DNA from: Microthrixaceae bacterium | Lineage (GTDB): Bacteria; Actinomycetota; Acidimicrobiia; Acidimicrobiales; Iamiaceae | Reading direction: 5' to 3' | Length of the DNA stretch: 64,000 bases | NCBI GenBank assembly: GCA_016702505.1 | Contig: JADJDU010000014.1 | Location: forward strand, 62,001 to 126,000 | Part shown: positions 17,180 through 26,104 of the stretch, in pieces | How the letters are laid out: the number at the start of each line of letters is the position of its first letter | How positions within the stretch are numbered: position 1 is the stretch's first letter | Made by a program: the position numbers and the translations under genes | Notes under the pieces: model-generated | Database searches by the model: none | Told to the model about the DNA's origin: nothing | The model's input: the letters and a program-made list of their open reading frames with translations, nothing else

Positions 17180-17409
17180 GCTTCGAACGCGTCGAGGACC
17201 TCGGCGGGGAGTGGAGCGTCGAAGTCCTCCGGCACCTCGAACACACCGCGGTCTGATCCCAGCGTCCTCCCCTCGGTGTTGGTGACGGGTATCAGACGGG
17301 CGACCGCGACGCCGCGGTTGGCGATGATCACCTCCTGTCCGGCGGCGACCTCGGCGAGCAACCGGGACAGGTGGGTCTTGGCCTCGTGGACCCCAACGGA
17401 CTTAGTCAC
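17176..17409 (-). CDS. vapB: Phd/YefM-type antitoxin (VapB-like)
   Basis: A 77-residue antitoxin. The N-terminal SVGVHEAKTHLSRLLAEVAAGQEVIIANRGVAVARLIP is the Phd/YefM DNA-binding fold; the acidic C-terminus (EVPEDFDAPLP) is the expected toxin-binding tail. AT-rich DNA just upstream (17404-17430, ACATAGCTAGTTTATATCC) is the likely autoregulated promoter. Its low GC contrasts with the surroundings, consistent with acquisition as a module. Confidence 0.87.
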   Translation of the reverse strand: MTKSVGVHEAKTHLSRLLAEVAAGQEVIIANRGVAVARLIPVTNTEGRTLGSDRGVFEVPEDFDAPLPAEVLDAFEA

Positions 17410-17529
17410 ATAGCTAGTTTATATCCTTGGTGGGCCCTGTCTGCCCAGGATGCACGCCACAGGCTCTCTTGCAGCGCCAACGCAAGCTCCAGCGGACTCT
17501 CGGTTGCTTACCTCGGCGGTGGGTCCGGG

Positions 17530-18396
17530 TTAGAGCCCTCTGCTGTTGCCGAGGAGGTCTGGGAAGTTGGGGTCGCGCTTTTCGCCCTTGGCCATGAAGG
17601 TCTCGAGCATGTCGGCAGGTTGGAACATTCCCGACTGCCAGGCGGACATGTGGTTGAGCGAGTCAGCTACCGAGTGATCCCTGGCGAAGTTGATCATCTC
17701 CTTGGTGCCCCAGATGGCCAACGGGCTCTTGGTGGCGATCTCCGCGGCCACCTCCAGGGCGCCGGCCACGAGGGAGTCGTGGTCGGGGAACACCTCGTTC
17801 ACCAGGCCTACCTCGGCGGCTCGGGCGGCAGGGACCCGGTTGCCCCGGTAGGCCCACTCCCGAGCGATGCCTTCGGGGATGATCTTGGGGAGCCGCTGGA
17901 GCGTGCCAACATCAGCGGTCATGCCGATGTTGATCTCCTGGATGCAGAAGAAGGCGTCCTCGCTGGCGTAGCGGAGGTCGCAAGCCGAGACCATGTCGAC
18001 CGCCCCTCCGATGCAGCCGCCCTGGATGGCGGCGATCACCGGCATCCGGACCCGTTCCAGCGCGGTGAACGATTCTTGGAGCACCCGCACGCTCTGGAGT
18101 AGCCGAGCCCGGGCTCGGCCCTGTTCGGCGGCTGAACCATCGGCCGACGGGCCGCCGAGGGCGTCACCGCCTCCTGAGGCGAACACTCCCAGGTCCATTC
18201 CCGAGCAGAAGTGCTTTCCGGTGGAGGAGATGACGATGGCGCGCACCGAACCGTCCTCATCGAGGTCGCGCACCACCGCGGGCAGCTCCGACCAGAACTC
18301 CTTGATCATCGAGTTGTAGACATCGGGCCGGTTGAGACGCACGTGGGCGACCTTGCCGATTCGTTCGACGTCGAAACAGGTAGGCGATTCGCTCAT
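17530..18396 (-). CDS. Enoyl-CoA hydratase/isomerase, dienoyl-CoA isomerase (ECH1)-like
   Basis: A 288-residue crotonase-fold enzyme. The oxyanion-hole segments are GKHFCSGMDL and QGGCIGGAVDMV. EINIGMTADVGTLQRLPK places Glu154 and Asp162 eight residues apart, as in the delta3,5-delta2,4-dienoyl-CoA isomerase ECH1, which uses this acid pair to move two double bonds. The frame is open to 18537; the ATG at 18396 gives the family-length start. The divergent intergenic region holds a KstR-type palindrome and a 7-bp tandem repeat, linking it to sterol or lipid catabolism. Confidence 0.78.
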   Translation of the reverse strand: MSESPTCFDVERIGKVAHVRLNRPDVYNSMIKEFWSELPAVVRDLDEDGSVRAIVISSTGKHFCSGMDLGVFASGGGDALGGPSADGSAAEQGRARARLLQSVRVLQESFTALERVRMPVIAAIQGGCIGGAVDMVSACDLRYASEDAFFCIQEINIGMTADVGTLQRLPKIIPEGIAREWAYRGNRVPAARAAEVGLVNEVFPDHDSLVAGALEVAAEIATKSPLAIWGTKEMINFARDHSVADSLNHMSAWQSGMFQPADMLETFMAKGEKRDPNFPDLLGNSRGL

Positions 18397-18462
18397 GACG
18401 CCATCCTTGCCCAACGACGGCACGTCGGCGGTCTCGAAACGTGCACGGGGGTCGGGCGGGAG

Positions 18463-18497
18463 GCGAGTGGCGAGTGGCGAGTGGCGAGTGGCGAGTC
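18463..18497. repeat. Five tandem copies of a 7-bp unit GCGAGTG
   Basis: Four exact units and a fifth ending in C run from 18463 to 18497, between the isomerase start and the KstR-like site. A seven-base unit in a promoter region can vary in copy number and shift the spacing of control sites. Confidence 0.75.
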
Positions 18498-18516
18498 CGG
18501 GGTCGGACAGGCAGAA

Positions 18517-18530
18517 TGAAACCTGTTCTA
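18517..18530. promoter_or_regulatory. KstR-type operator TnnAACnnGTTnnA
   Basis: TGAAACCTGTTCTA matches the published KstR consensus of mycobacteria at all eight fixed positions. It lies in the divergent promoter region between the dienoyl-CoA isomerase (start 18396) and the DABB-like gene (start 18572). No KstR gene is visible in the window. A single match can arise by chance in 64 kb, roughly one in ten at this GC content. Confidence 0.5.
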
Positions 18531-18571
18531 GTTTCACCCTTTGGGTGAGCTCACCGGATCAGGGGATATGC

Positions 18572-19359
18572 GTGCAGGATCTCGGCAGTGGCAAGACCGA
18601 TCAGCGTCCGGTGCGGCTGGGGGGCGCACTGGTCACGCTCGTGGAACCGCACCGTGGTTCCGAGGTGGCCTACAACCGTTGGTACGAGCGGGACCACTTC
18701 TACGCCGGCTGCATGATCGGCGCTTGGACCATCAGCGGAGCACGCTTCGTGGCCACACGTGACCTCAAGGAGCTGCGTTACCCCGCCGACTCACCGGTGG
18801 CACCCGACTCGGCGGCAGGTTCGTTCCTGGCCTTGTACTGGGTGTTGGCGGGCCGGTTCGGTGAATGGATGCAGTGGGGGTCCGAGCAGGTCAAGTGGTT
18901 GCACGAGAACGGGCGGATGTTCGCTGACCGTGACCACATCCACACCCTCATGTACCGGTTCCGCACCGAGTACGAGGCCCCCGATGGGGTGCCGGTGGAG
19001 CTGGCCCTGGATCACCGTTCGCCGTACGTGGTGTTGGTGATCGGAGAGCCGGCCGATGGCCGCACCCTCGACGACGTCGACGCCTGGTTCGGTGAGCAGC
19101 CGCTACCCGGGGTCGTGGGGCCGAGTTCACCGCCATCCCGCTGCCGGGGGACTCGGCTCCCGGGGTGCGCGCTGACAGCGCGGCCAACCGTTTCAGTCAG
19201 CTCTGGTTCGTGGACGACGAGATCACCGACATCTGGGACGAGACGTTCGCCGGGCTTGGCGAGCGTTTCGCTTCGGCGGGGCTGGGCCGCCTGGTGCTGG
19301 TGGCGCCGTTCCGGGCGACGGTTCCCGGAACCGACACCTACACGGACCAGATCTGGTGA
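18572..19359 (+). CDS. Dimeric alpha/beta-barrel-like protein of unknown function, frameshifted at a G run
   Basis: About 261 residues after frame correction. GALVTLVEPHRGSEVAYNRWYERDHFYAGC resembles the DABB pattern in which a strand is followed by a helix with N-x-WY-x2-H. A second half starts at PYVVLVIGEPADGRTL, so it may be a tandem DABB protein. The frame breaks at GGGG (19117-19120); one more G gives VVGAEFTAIPLPGD and continuity to the stop at 19359. The GTG at 18572 is chosen because AGGGG lies 6 nt upstream. A KstR-like site and the regulon amidohydrolase (19513) flank it. Confidence 0.6.
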
Positions 19360-19481
19360 TCCGGAGAGGTTTGCCCAGATGTTCCCTCAGAATGGCTTCG
19401 GAAGCGCCGACGCCCACCGCCGCCCGGCGTGGACCAGGCAGTTCTACCCCGACCATTGTTTCCAACCACCCGTTTCAGTTT

Positions 19482-19496
19482 CTGACGACCCGTCAG
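19482..19496. promoter_or_regulatory. Operator CTGACG-ACC-CGTCAG
   Basis: A perfect copy of the palindrome ends 16 nt upstream of the amidohydrolase ATG at 19513. TAGCAT (19506-19511) lies between it and the start. This matches the placement at the related amidohydrolase near the left edge. Confidence 0.75.
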
Positions 19497-19512
19497 ATTG
19501 TGAGGTAGCATC

Positions 19513-20730
19513 ATGACCATGACTGACGCAGGCACCCCCAACGCCGACGACTTTCCCAAGATCATCTCGGTCGACGACCACGTGATCGAGCCGCCCAACG
19601 TGTGGCTCGACCGCCTTCCCAAGAAGTACCACGACGTCGGGCCCCGGACCGTGCGAGAGCGCGGGACCATGAATTTCGTTGGAGGTGTGTTCAGCTACGA
19701 ACCCTCCGACGACGGCGATCTGTGTGACTGGTGGATCTATGAGGACAAGAAGATCCCCCAGACCCGCCTCGCCGCCGCGGTGGGATTCGACCGTGACGAG
19801 GTGAAGGTCACCGGCGTCACCTACGAGGAGATGCGCAAGGGGTGTTGGGACCAAGAGGCTCGCTTGGCGGACATGGATGCCAACTGGACCGACATCCAGA
19901 TGTGCTTCCCTACCTTCCCCCGCTTCTGCGGCCAGACGTTCATGGAGGCCCAGGACAAGGTCCTGGCCGACCTGTGCGTCAAGGCCTACAACGACTGGAT
20001 GGTGGAGGAGTGGTGCGGCGGCACCAACGGCCGTCTTCAGCCGCTGATCATCGTGCAGCTCTGGGATGCTGATCTGGCCGCCGCCGAGGTGCGGCGCAAC
20101 GCCGAGCGCGGCGTGCGGGCGTTGGCCTTCAGCGAGATCCCGCCGTACCTGAACCTGCCGTCGATCCACACCGATTACTGGGAACCGCTGTTCCGGGCGT
20201 GTTCGGAGACCAACGTCGCCATCCACATGCACATCGGCTCGTCGTCCAAGATGCCCTCGACGTCCGCCGATGCCCCCGCCGCCGTCGGCTCGACCCTCAC
20301 CTTTGGCAACGCCATGAGCTCCATGACCGACTGGATGTTCTCGGGGTGGCTAGCCAAGTTCCCCACCCTCAAGCTGGCCTACAGCGAGGGCCAGATCGGG
20401 TGGATCCCCTACATCCTCGAACGGGCCGACCGCGTCTGGGAGGAGAACCGGGGTTGGGGCGGTGTCAGCGACATCGTCAAGGAGCCGCCGTCGACCTACT
20501 ACTACCAGAGCATCTACGGCTGCTTCTTCGCCGACCAGTACGGCTTGGAGAACATCGAGAAGGTCGGTCCCAACAACGTCTGCTTCGAGACCGACTACCC
20601 CCACTCGGACTCGACGTGGCCGCACTCGCGTGAGGTGGCCATGAAGATGATGGACGGGCTCTCCGACGACATCGTCTACAAGCTGGTCCGAGGCAACGCC
20701 ATCCGCCTGATGGACCTCGACATCAAATAA
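19513..20730 (+). CDS. Amidohydrolase family protein (steroid-regulon member)
   Basis: A 405-residue amidohydrolase-2 type TIM-barrel enzyme. It begins with ISVDDHVIEPPNVW, where D-H matches the first metal-binding strand, and has HMHIGSSSK in mid-protein and a late ETDYPHSDSTWPHS, which carries the final metal-side Asp. Members hydrolyse or decarboxylate cyclic substrates, so a ring-opening or hydration step on a steroid or aromatic intermediate is conceivable but not shown. Full length, unlike its paralogue at 1-876. GAGG precedes ATG; a second ATG lies 6 nt in. Confidence 0.82.
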   Translation: MTMTDAGTPNADDFPKIISVDDHVIEPPNVWLDRLPKKYHDVGPRTVRERGTMNFVGGVFSYEPSDDGDLCDWWIYEDKKIPQTRLAAAVGFDRDEVKVTGVTYEEMRKGCWDQEARLADMDANWTDIQMCFPTFPRFCGQTFMEAQDKVLADLCVKAYNDWMVEEWCGGTNGRLQPLIIVQLWDADLAAAEVRRNAERGVRALAFSEIPPYLNLPSIHTDYWEPLFRACSETNVAIHMHIGSSSKMPSTSADAPAAVGSTLTFGNAMSSMTDWMFSGWLAKFPTLKLAYSEGQIGWIPYILERADRVWEENRGWGGVSDIVKEPPSTYYYQSIYGCFFADQYGLENIEKVGPNNVCFETDYPHSDSTWPHSREVAMKMMDGLSDDIVYKLVRGNAIRLMDLDIK

Positions 20731-20953
20731 CCAACCGCCTCTCCGGGACTTCAAGCCTCGCTTTGGGTGGCTTGATCCTCCACGGGGACTCGGGCTGGTT
20801 GGCCTCGGTAACTGCTGTTGCCGGTGGGCCTCCTGTTGTTGGTTGCCTGGCGGCCAGGGCTGATGCATTCGGGTTCGGTTGGATTCGTGAGCGTTTGGGC
20901 CTGGCTGCGGTGCAAACTCGTCTGTTCTCATCTCTCGATCGGTGACCATTTTC

Positions 20954-22402
20954 ATGTCTGACTCTTATTCGTTGTTGATTGGGGGGGAGCGGGTTGCTGC
21001 TGCCGCCGGGTACGAGGTGATCAACCCCTCGACTGAGGCGGTGGTGGGCTTGGCTCCCAACGCTTCGGTTGAGCAAGCCGAAGCGGCGTGCGCTGCCGCT
21101 CGTGATGCGTTCGACTCGTGGAGTCGCACGCCGATGGCCGAGCGCTGCGCCACCTTGGACCGGATCGCCGACGTGCTCGACGCCCACCGCGACGAGTTGG
21201 TTCCGGTGGTCCAGGCCGAGACCGGGGCCACCATGCGGGTGGCCAAGACCATGCAGGTGCCTCAGGCCGCGGCTCGCTTCCGTCGCTACGCCGAGGTCGA
21301 GTCGAACCTGGTGCCGCTCCCTCCCGCGGTCATGCCCACCACACCCCTGGCCCCGGGCGGGATCATCGGTGCCGTCGAGCACCGTGCCCCGGTCGGGGTG
21401 GTGGCCGCCATCGCCGCCTACAACTTCCCGGTCACCAACATGGCCGGCAAGATCGCCCCCGCCCTGGCCATGGGCAACACCTTGGTGGTGAAACCCCCCA
21501 CCCAAGATCCGCTCGGCGTGATCCGGATGGTCGAGTTGTTCGAGGAAGCCGGGCTCCCGCCGGGAGTGGTCAACACCGTCTCCGCCGACTCGGTGGAGGT
21601 GGCCGAGGTCATCACCTCGTCGCCCGACGTCGACATGATCTCGTTCACCGGGTCCACCGGGGTTGGGTGTCGGATCGCCGAGGTGGGGGGCCGGACCATG
21701 AAGCGACTGCTGTTGGAGTTGGGCGGCAAGGGTGCAGCCATCGTGTTCGACGATGCCGACCTGAAGAACGTGATCTCCAACGTGTCGAGCACCTGGACCT
21801 TCCACTCCGGCCAGATCTGCACGTCTCCCACCCGAGTGGTGGTGCAGCGCGGCCTGTACGACGAACTGGTGGGCAAGCTCACCGCCATGGCCGCGCACCT
21901 CAAGGTCGGTGATCCCTTGGAGCGGGACACCGTCGTCGGGCCGGTCATCTCCGGTGCTCACCGCGACCGGGTGGAAGCCATGATCCGTACCGCCACCGAG
22001 GAGGGGGCAACGCTGGCCACCGGGGGCACCCGACCCGAGATCGACACCGGCTTCTACGTGGCGCCCACGTTGGTGGTCGATGCCACCAACCAGATGACCG
22101 TGGCCCGCGAAGAGGCCTTCGCCCCCGTGATCACCGTGATCCCCTTCGACACCGAGGACGAGGCGATCGCCATCGCCAACGACAGCCAGTACGGCCTGTA
22201 CAACTACGTCTTCACCGCCGACAGCGGCAAGGCCATGGAAGTGGCCAAGCTCCTGCGATCGGGCAACGTCGGGATCAACACCCTTCAGCGCAACCACGAG
22301 GCGGCGTTCGGTGGGTTCAAGTACAGCGGTGTTGGGCGAGACGGTGGGTCCTGGGGCCTGCATGCCTACAGCGAGATGCAGTCGATCATGTGGAAGGGAT
22401 GA
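20954..22402 (+). CDS. Aldehyde dehydrogenase (NAD(P)+)
   Basis: A 482-residue ALDH-superfamily enzyme. The catalytic cysteine is in FHSGQICTSPTR, the general-base glutamate in LLLELGGKGA, and the cofactor loop in SFTGSTGVGC. AYNFPVTN and KPPTQDP are the usual substrate-channel segments. The ATG at 20954 is preferred; a GTG lies at 20942 in frame. The first 50 codons use more T-ending codons than the rest. The alcohol dehydrogenase follows after 7 nt, so alcohol to acid oxidation in two steps is likely. Confidence 0.87.
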   Translation: MSDSYSLLIGGERVAAAAGYEVINPSTEAVVGLAPNASVEQAEAACAAARDAFDSWSRTPMAERCATLDRIADVLDAHRDELVPVVQAETGATMRVAKTMQVPQAAARFRRYAEVESNLVPLPPAVMPTTPLAPGGIIGAVEHRAPVGVVAAIAAYNFPVTNMAGKIAPALAMGNTLVVKPPTQDPLGVIRMVELFEEAGLPPGVVNTVSADSVEVAEVITSSPDVDMISFTGSTGVGCRIAEVGGRTMKRLLLELGGKGAAIVFDDADLKNVISNVSSTWTFHSGQICTSPTRVVVQRGLYDELVGKLTAMAAHLKVGDPLERDTVVGPVISGAHRDRVEAMIRTATEEGATLATGGTRPEIDTGFYVAPTLVVDATNQMTVAREEAFAPVITVIPFDTEDEAIAIANDSQYGLYNYVFTADSGKAMEVAKLLRSGNVGINTLQRNHEAAFGGFKYSGVGRDGGSWGLHAYSEMQSIMWKG

Positions 22403-22409
22403 CACCGCG

Positions 22410-23477
22410 ATGAAAGCAATTGTCTGGACCGGTTCGCTCGAGGTGCGAGACGACGTAGAGGTGCGGGACCTGCGTCCCAATGAAGTGAGAGTTCGGGTTC
22501 ACGCCACCGGGCTGTGTCACAGCGACGTCTCGGTGGTCAACGGCACGATCCCGTTCCCGACCCCGGCCGTGCTCGGCCACGAGGGGGCGGGAGTGGTCGA
22601 AGAGGTCGGTGGAGCCGTCCGCAAGGTGAAGGTGGGTGACCACGTCGTCCTCACCACCCTGGGCAACTGCGGCCAGTGCGATGCCTGTGACCGCGGTCAG
22701 CCCACCCATTGCCGTGACACCGCTGGTCGCCTCAGCGCCCCGTTCACGGTGGGGGGAGAGAAGGCGTTCCAGTTCGCCAATGCTGGGGTCTTCGCCGAGA
22801 CCACCGTGGTCAAAGAGACCCAGGCCGTGGTTATCGACCCCGAGGTGCCGCTCGCCTCGGCCAGCCTCATCGGCTGCGCTGTGCTCACCGGCACAGGCGC
22901 AGTGCTGAACCGGGCCCGTCCCCGGCCCGGACAGTCGGCGCTGGTGATCGGCATCGGGGGCATCGGGCTCAACGTCCTGCAGGGTCTGGCCATCGCCAAC
23001 TGCGGTCCGATCATCGCCGTCGATGCCAACCCGGCCAAGGAAGCCGCGGCCCGCCAGTTCGGGGCCACCCACTTCATCGCCGCGGGGCCCGACGTCGACA
23101 CCGCGGCCGCGGTCAAGGAGATCTGCCCCCAGGGCGTGGACTTCGCGTTCGAATGCGTTGGTCACCCGGCCCTCATCCGCCAGAGCATCGACCTTTTGGA
23201 CTGGGGTGGAAGCTGCGTGCTGCTCGGAGTCCCGAAGCTGGGCAGCGAGGCCAGCTTCGTGGTGAACAGCCTCTACAACGACAAGTCGATCCTCGGCTGT
23301 CGTTACGGGGCGGCCCGTCCCCACCACGACATCCCCCTGTTCATCGACCTGTACAAGTCGGGGCGGCTCAAGCTCGACGAACTTGTGTCGGCCACCTACC
23401 AACCCGAGCAGGTGCAAGAAGCGCTGGACGCCATGCACGGCGGCGCCCTGAACCGCGCCGTGCTCACGTGGGCTTGA
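22410..23477 (+). CDS. Zn-dependent alcohol dehydrogenase (MDR family)
   Basis: A 355-residue medium-chain dehydrogenase. The catalytic zinc ligands are in TGLCHSD and GHEGAG, the structural zinc site is CGQCDACDRGQPTHC, and the Rossmann motif is GIGGIGLN. The pattern resembles NDMA- or NAD-dependent long-chain/aromatic alcohol dehydrogenases. It lies 7 nt after the aldehyde dehydrogenase and probably acts on the alcohol whose aldehyde the latter oxidises. Confidence 0.86.
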   Translation: MKAIVWTGSLEVRDDVEVRDLRPNEVRVRVHATGLCHSDVSVVNGTIPFPTPAVLGHEGAGVVEEVGGAVRKVKVGDHVVLTTLGNCGQCDACDRGQPTHCRDTAGRLSAPFTVGGEKAFQFANAGVFAETTVVKETQAVVIDPEVPLASASLIGCAVLTGTGAVLNRARPRPGQSALVIGIGGIGLNVLQGLAIANCGPIIAVDANPAKEAAARQFGATHFIAAGPDVDTAAAVKEICPQGVDFAFECVGHPALIRQSIDLLDWGGSCVLLGVPKLGSEASFVVNSLYNDKSILGCRYGAARPHHDIPLFIDLYKSGRLKLDELVSATYQPEQVQEALDAMHGGALNRAVLTWA

Positions 23478-23585
23478 CCTCGCGGGTTGCTCGACGGTGT
23501 CGAGCCGCGCCGTCGAGCGGGTCGTCCAACCAGCGGTGATGACCGGGTGCGAGGTGGGGTCGACGGCGCAGACGGAGCTGGCTCG

Positions 23586-24239
23586 ATGAGTGAGCCCCGC
23601 TCGACCCACGCGGCAAGGGGGGTCTCTCCGGTCCGCCGGGTGCTCGCCCACGCCGAGGAACTGGTGGCCGAACGTCGGGACCGGGGTGCATGCGAGGCCC
23701 GGGTGCCGTTTCTGCGGGAGGTGATTCCACCTGCGGGTGTCGGCGCCGAGATCGGCGTGTTCAAAGGCCGGTTCTCCCCGGTGCTGCTCCGGGAGACCCG
23801 GGCCGTGCAACTGCACCTGATCGACCCTTGGTACCTGCTGACCCCCGAGTGGCATTGGGGGCGCGGCGACCGCAGCACGGTCAACGCTCTACGTCGGATC
23901 CTCGGGCGATTTCGCCCCGAGATCGAGGCCGGCACGGTGGTGGTGCATATCGGTGACGACCGCGAGGTGCTGGCCCGATTCCCCGATGCCACCTTCGACT
24001 GGGTGTATCTCGACTCGTCCCACGCCTACGAGCACACCCGACAGGAGCTGGCCATCCTGCGCCGCAAGGTGAAACCCGGTGGCTTGATCGCCGGCGATGA
24101 CTGGCGTCCCGCACCGGCGCATCCTCACCACGGCGTGTTCCGCGCCGTCCAGGAACTTGTCAGCGAGCCCGGCTGGGCCCTGATCCACGCCGACGAACAG
24201 ACCCTCCAATGGGCAGTCCGCCTCCCCGGGCCAGGCTGA
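23586..24239 (+). CDS. Class I SAM-dependent methyltransferase (Methyltransf_24-like)
   Basis: A 217-residue protein. GVGAEIGVFKGRFSPVLL is the SAM-binding motif I, LHLIDPW the acidic end of strand 2, and FDWVYLDSSHAYEHTRQEL the motif found in the Methyltransf_24 group often associated with sugar or glycan modification. GGLIAGDDW follows. The frame is open to 23487, but the ATG at 23586 gives a compact protein. Gene context does not define the substrate. Confidence 0.75.
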   Translation: MSEPRSTHAARGVSPVRRVLAHAEELVAERRDRGACEARVPFLREVIPPAGVGAEIGVFKGRFSPVLLRETRAVQLHLIDPWYLLTPEWHWGRGDRSTVNALRRILGRFRPEIEAGTVVVHIGDDREVLARFPDATFDWVYLDSSHAYEHTRQELAILRRKVKPGGLIAGDDWRPAPAHPHHGVFRAVQELVSEPGWALIHADEQTLQWAVRLPGPG

Positions 24240-24273
24240 CCGACGAAAGGGACTGCCTTCGGCGGATCCAGAC

Positions 24274-24924
24274 CTAGATCTGGGGGTGGAGCAGCAGATC
24301 GACCAGGCCCGATACTGCGTCGAGGCTGGTGAACAGACTCTCCAGGCGGGTGTCGTCTCCGTCTACGCCGCCCATCAGTTCGAGCCCCAGGAACAGTGAC
24401 GCAATTGCGTACGCGATGTCGGCAAGCGGCACCACCGCGCCGAGCGGTGTGTCGGCCAGGACCCTGGCCAGTGCGTCCTCCACCAACGTCGTCCAGGCCT
24501 GCATTCCGTCCTGTACCGCGGCGCCGAGTTCGGGTGACGACGCCGCGCCGGCGACCAGTTGCGCCAGCACCGCGGTGTTCCCTTCGGCGAACTCGACCTG
24601 GTGGATCTGGTGGCCGACCGACACCAGATCCTTGAGGGTCTTCACCCCCGCCAGTCTCTCGGCGTAGAGCAGGGCCCGACGTTCGGCGTCGGTTCGGGCC
24701 ACCGCCTGCAACAGACCGTCGACCGATCCGAAGTGGTAGAAGACCAGCGCCTGGTTGAGGTCGCCGTGGCGGGCGATGGCCCGGGCGCTCACGCCGGCGA
24801 TACCGTCCTGGCGGAGGCAGGCGCGGGCCGCGGCCTGAAGGCGATCGCGGGTTTCGGCCCCGGACTCGCTGGCGGTGCGATGGCTGCCAGTTGGTGTTCG
24901 TCTGGCCGCAGGCATGGGTGTCAT
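24274..24924 (-). CDS. TetR family regulator of the DCC/membrane operon
   Basis: A 216-residue TetR protein. Residues about 20-65 form the HTH (RLQAAARACLRQDGIAGVSARAIARHGDLNQALVFYHFGSVDGLL), with the TetR Phe-Tyr-His-Phe hallmark. The ATG at 24924 has GGAAAG upstream and overlaps the stop of the small membrane gene by 4 nt. It is the last gene of a four-gene operon whose promoter at 26105-26146 holds two palindromes, so autoregulation is likely. Confidence 0.82.
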   Translation of the reverse strand: MTPMPAARRTPTGSHRTASESGAETRDRLQAAARACLRQDGIAGVSARAIARHGDLNQALVFYHFGSVDGLLQAVARTDAERRALLYAERLAGVKTLKDLVSVGHQIHQVEFAEGNTAVLAQLVAGAASSPELGAAVQDGMQAWTTLVEDALARVLADTPLGAVVPLADIAYAIASLFLGLELMGGVDGDDTRLESLFTSLDAVSGLVDLLLHPQI

Positions 24925-25067
24925 CTTTCCAGACCCCCCGACCGTGACCCCGCCATGCGTGCGACCAGCCTCCACAGCGCACGCACGACGAAGGCGGCGG
25001 CGCACACCACAGAAGCGACGACTAATAGGTACCCGTACACGACGATGGTCAAGAGAACGGCTCTCAT
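24921..25067 (-). CDS. Small single-pass membrane protein
   Basis: 48 residues. A hydrophobic helix (residues 3-29, LLTIVVYGYLLVVASVVCAAAFVV) is followed by a basic tail with RLVARMAGSRSG. Both ends overlap neighbours by 4 nt (the DCC gene upstream, tetR downstream), which supports it as real. Function unknown; perhaps a partner of the 26077 membrane protein. Confidence 0.6.
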   Translation of the reverse strand: MRAVLLTIVVYGYLLVVASVVCAAAFVVRALWRLVARMAGSRSGGLER

Positions 25068-25507
25068 GATGGAGCACCTGTCGGGATCGGCGTGTGGGCC
25101 AGGCGCGGGGGTCGGTGGGCACAGCGATCGCCGGAGCATTCGGGGGGATCGAGGCGGCGTCCGATCCGGTCCCGGTTGGCCGACACGAGGTGGAAGAAGC
25201 TCTCGGCGGCGGGGGCAAGGCCGGGCCTGCTCAGGTTCCACGACCACTCCCGGTACCGGACCGTGGCCCAGAGGCACACGATGAACCCGGCCGGGCCGAT
25301 CCACGCCGCGCCCTCCTCGGAGCCCCCGCGTGCCACGACCACGAGCTCCTGGCCTAGCCACGGGAGTTGGGGGAGGAGTCGGGCCGCATCGGCGGCATCG
25401 GCCTCAACGAAGCGCAGCGGGAGATGGGTGGGCTGGGTTTCCAGCCACTCGCGGCACCGGCGACACAGTGCGCAGTGGACGTCGTAGTACACGGTGAGTG
25501 ATTCCAT
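25064..25507 (-). CDS. DCC family thiol-disulfide oxidoreductase-like protein (DUF393)
   Basis: A 147-residue protein. YYDVHCALCRRC gives the Asp-x2-Cys-x2-Cys motif after which the family is named, on a thioredoxin-like strand. The middle FVEADAADAARLLPQL and the later W-rich segment also fit DUF393. It is cytoplasmic or membrane-associated and probably redox active. It is coupled to a small membrane protein and tetR and preceded by a larger membrane protein. Confidence 0.78.
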   Translation of the reverse strand: MESLTVYYDVHCALCRRCREWLETQPTHLPLRFVEADAADAARLLPQLPWLGQELVVVARGGSEEGAAWIGPAGFIVCLWATVRYREWSWNLSRPGLAPAAESFFHLVSANRDRIGRRLDPPECSGDRCAHRPPRLAHTPIPTGAPS

Positions 25508-25534
25508 TGCGGTCTCCGGTCTGTCAGCCCTCTC

Positions 25535-26077
25535 TCAGGCGGGGGTCGGTCCGAAGCCACCAGGTCCGGCGAGCGTTCCCGGGCCGGCGAAGGTTCCGGC
25601 TCCGCCGTAAGGGCCGGGTGCCGCGAAGGGGCCCGGTGCCACCGGACGGGCCGGAGGCGGCGGCAGGTGGCTGGTGGGAGGATCGATCGGGCGCACGGTG
25701 ACCTGCGGGGCGACGGGCGGGACCAGGTTCGCCTGGCGTCGACGGGCGGCGAGCCGGTGGAAGACGTAGAGGTTGACGAAGTGCACCGCGGCCAGGCTGC
25801 ACAGCAGCAGGCCGAGCTTGCGGGCCAGGATCTCGAACGCCTCGGTGCTGGTGGTCGCCTGGTTGGCCTTCATCATGAAGAAGCCGTAGCCGAGGTTGAC
25901 CATCGCGAAGCCGGTGACCAGCAGGTGGTTGACCGCCTCGGCCAGTTCCGGCCTGTCATCGAACACGTCCCTGAGGAACAGGGCACCGTTGCGGTAGAGG
26001 GTGCGGGCCAGCCAGGCGCAGAGCGCCACGGTGGCGATCAGGTAGGTGGTGTACACGGGGACGAGGTAGCTGTTCAC
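25535..26077 (-). CDS. Membrane protein with Pro/Gly-rich C-terminal tail
   Basis: 180 residues. Three hydrophobic helices (about 6-25, 50-68, 88-106), each flanked by basic residues, are followed by a 70-residue low-complexity tail rich in Pro, Gly and Ala (for example GPFAAPGPYGG). It is the first gene of the TetR-controlled operon, with an SD-like GGAGACC before the ATG. I do not recognise the family. Confidence 0.65.
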   Translation of the reverse strand: MNSYLVPVYTTYLIATVALCAWLARTLYRNGALFLRDVFDDRPELAEAVNHLLVTGFAMVNLGYGFFMMKANQATTSTEAFEILARKLGLLLCSLAAVHFVNLYVFHRLAARRRQANLVPPVAPQVTVRPIDPPTSHLPPPPARPVAPGPFAAPGPYGGAGTFAGPGTLAGPGGFGPTPA

Positions 26078-26104
26078 GGCGGTCTCCTTGGTTGAGTAAA
26101 CGCT

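Noticed and set aside
20723..22480. A very long open frame opposite the aldehyde dehydrogenase gene
   Set aside because: High GC content leaves long antisense frames. The antisense protein is His/Gly/Arg-rich without any domain, while the sense strand has a full ALDH with all motifs.
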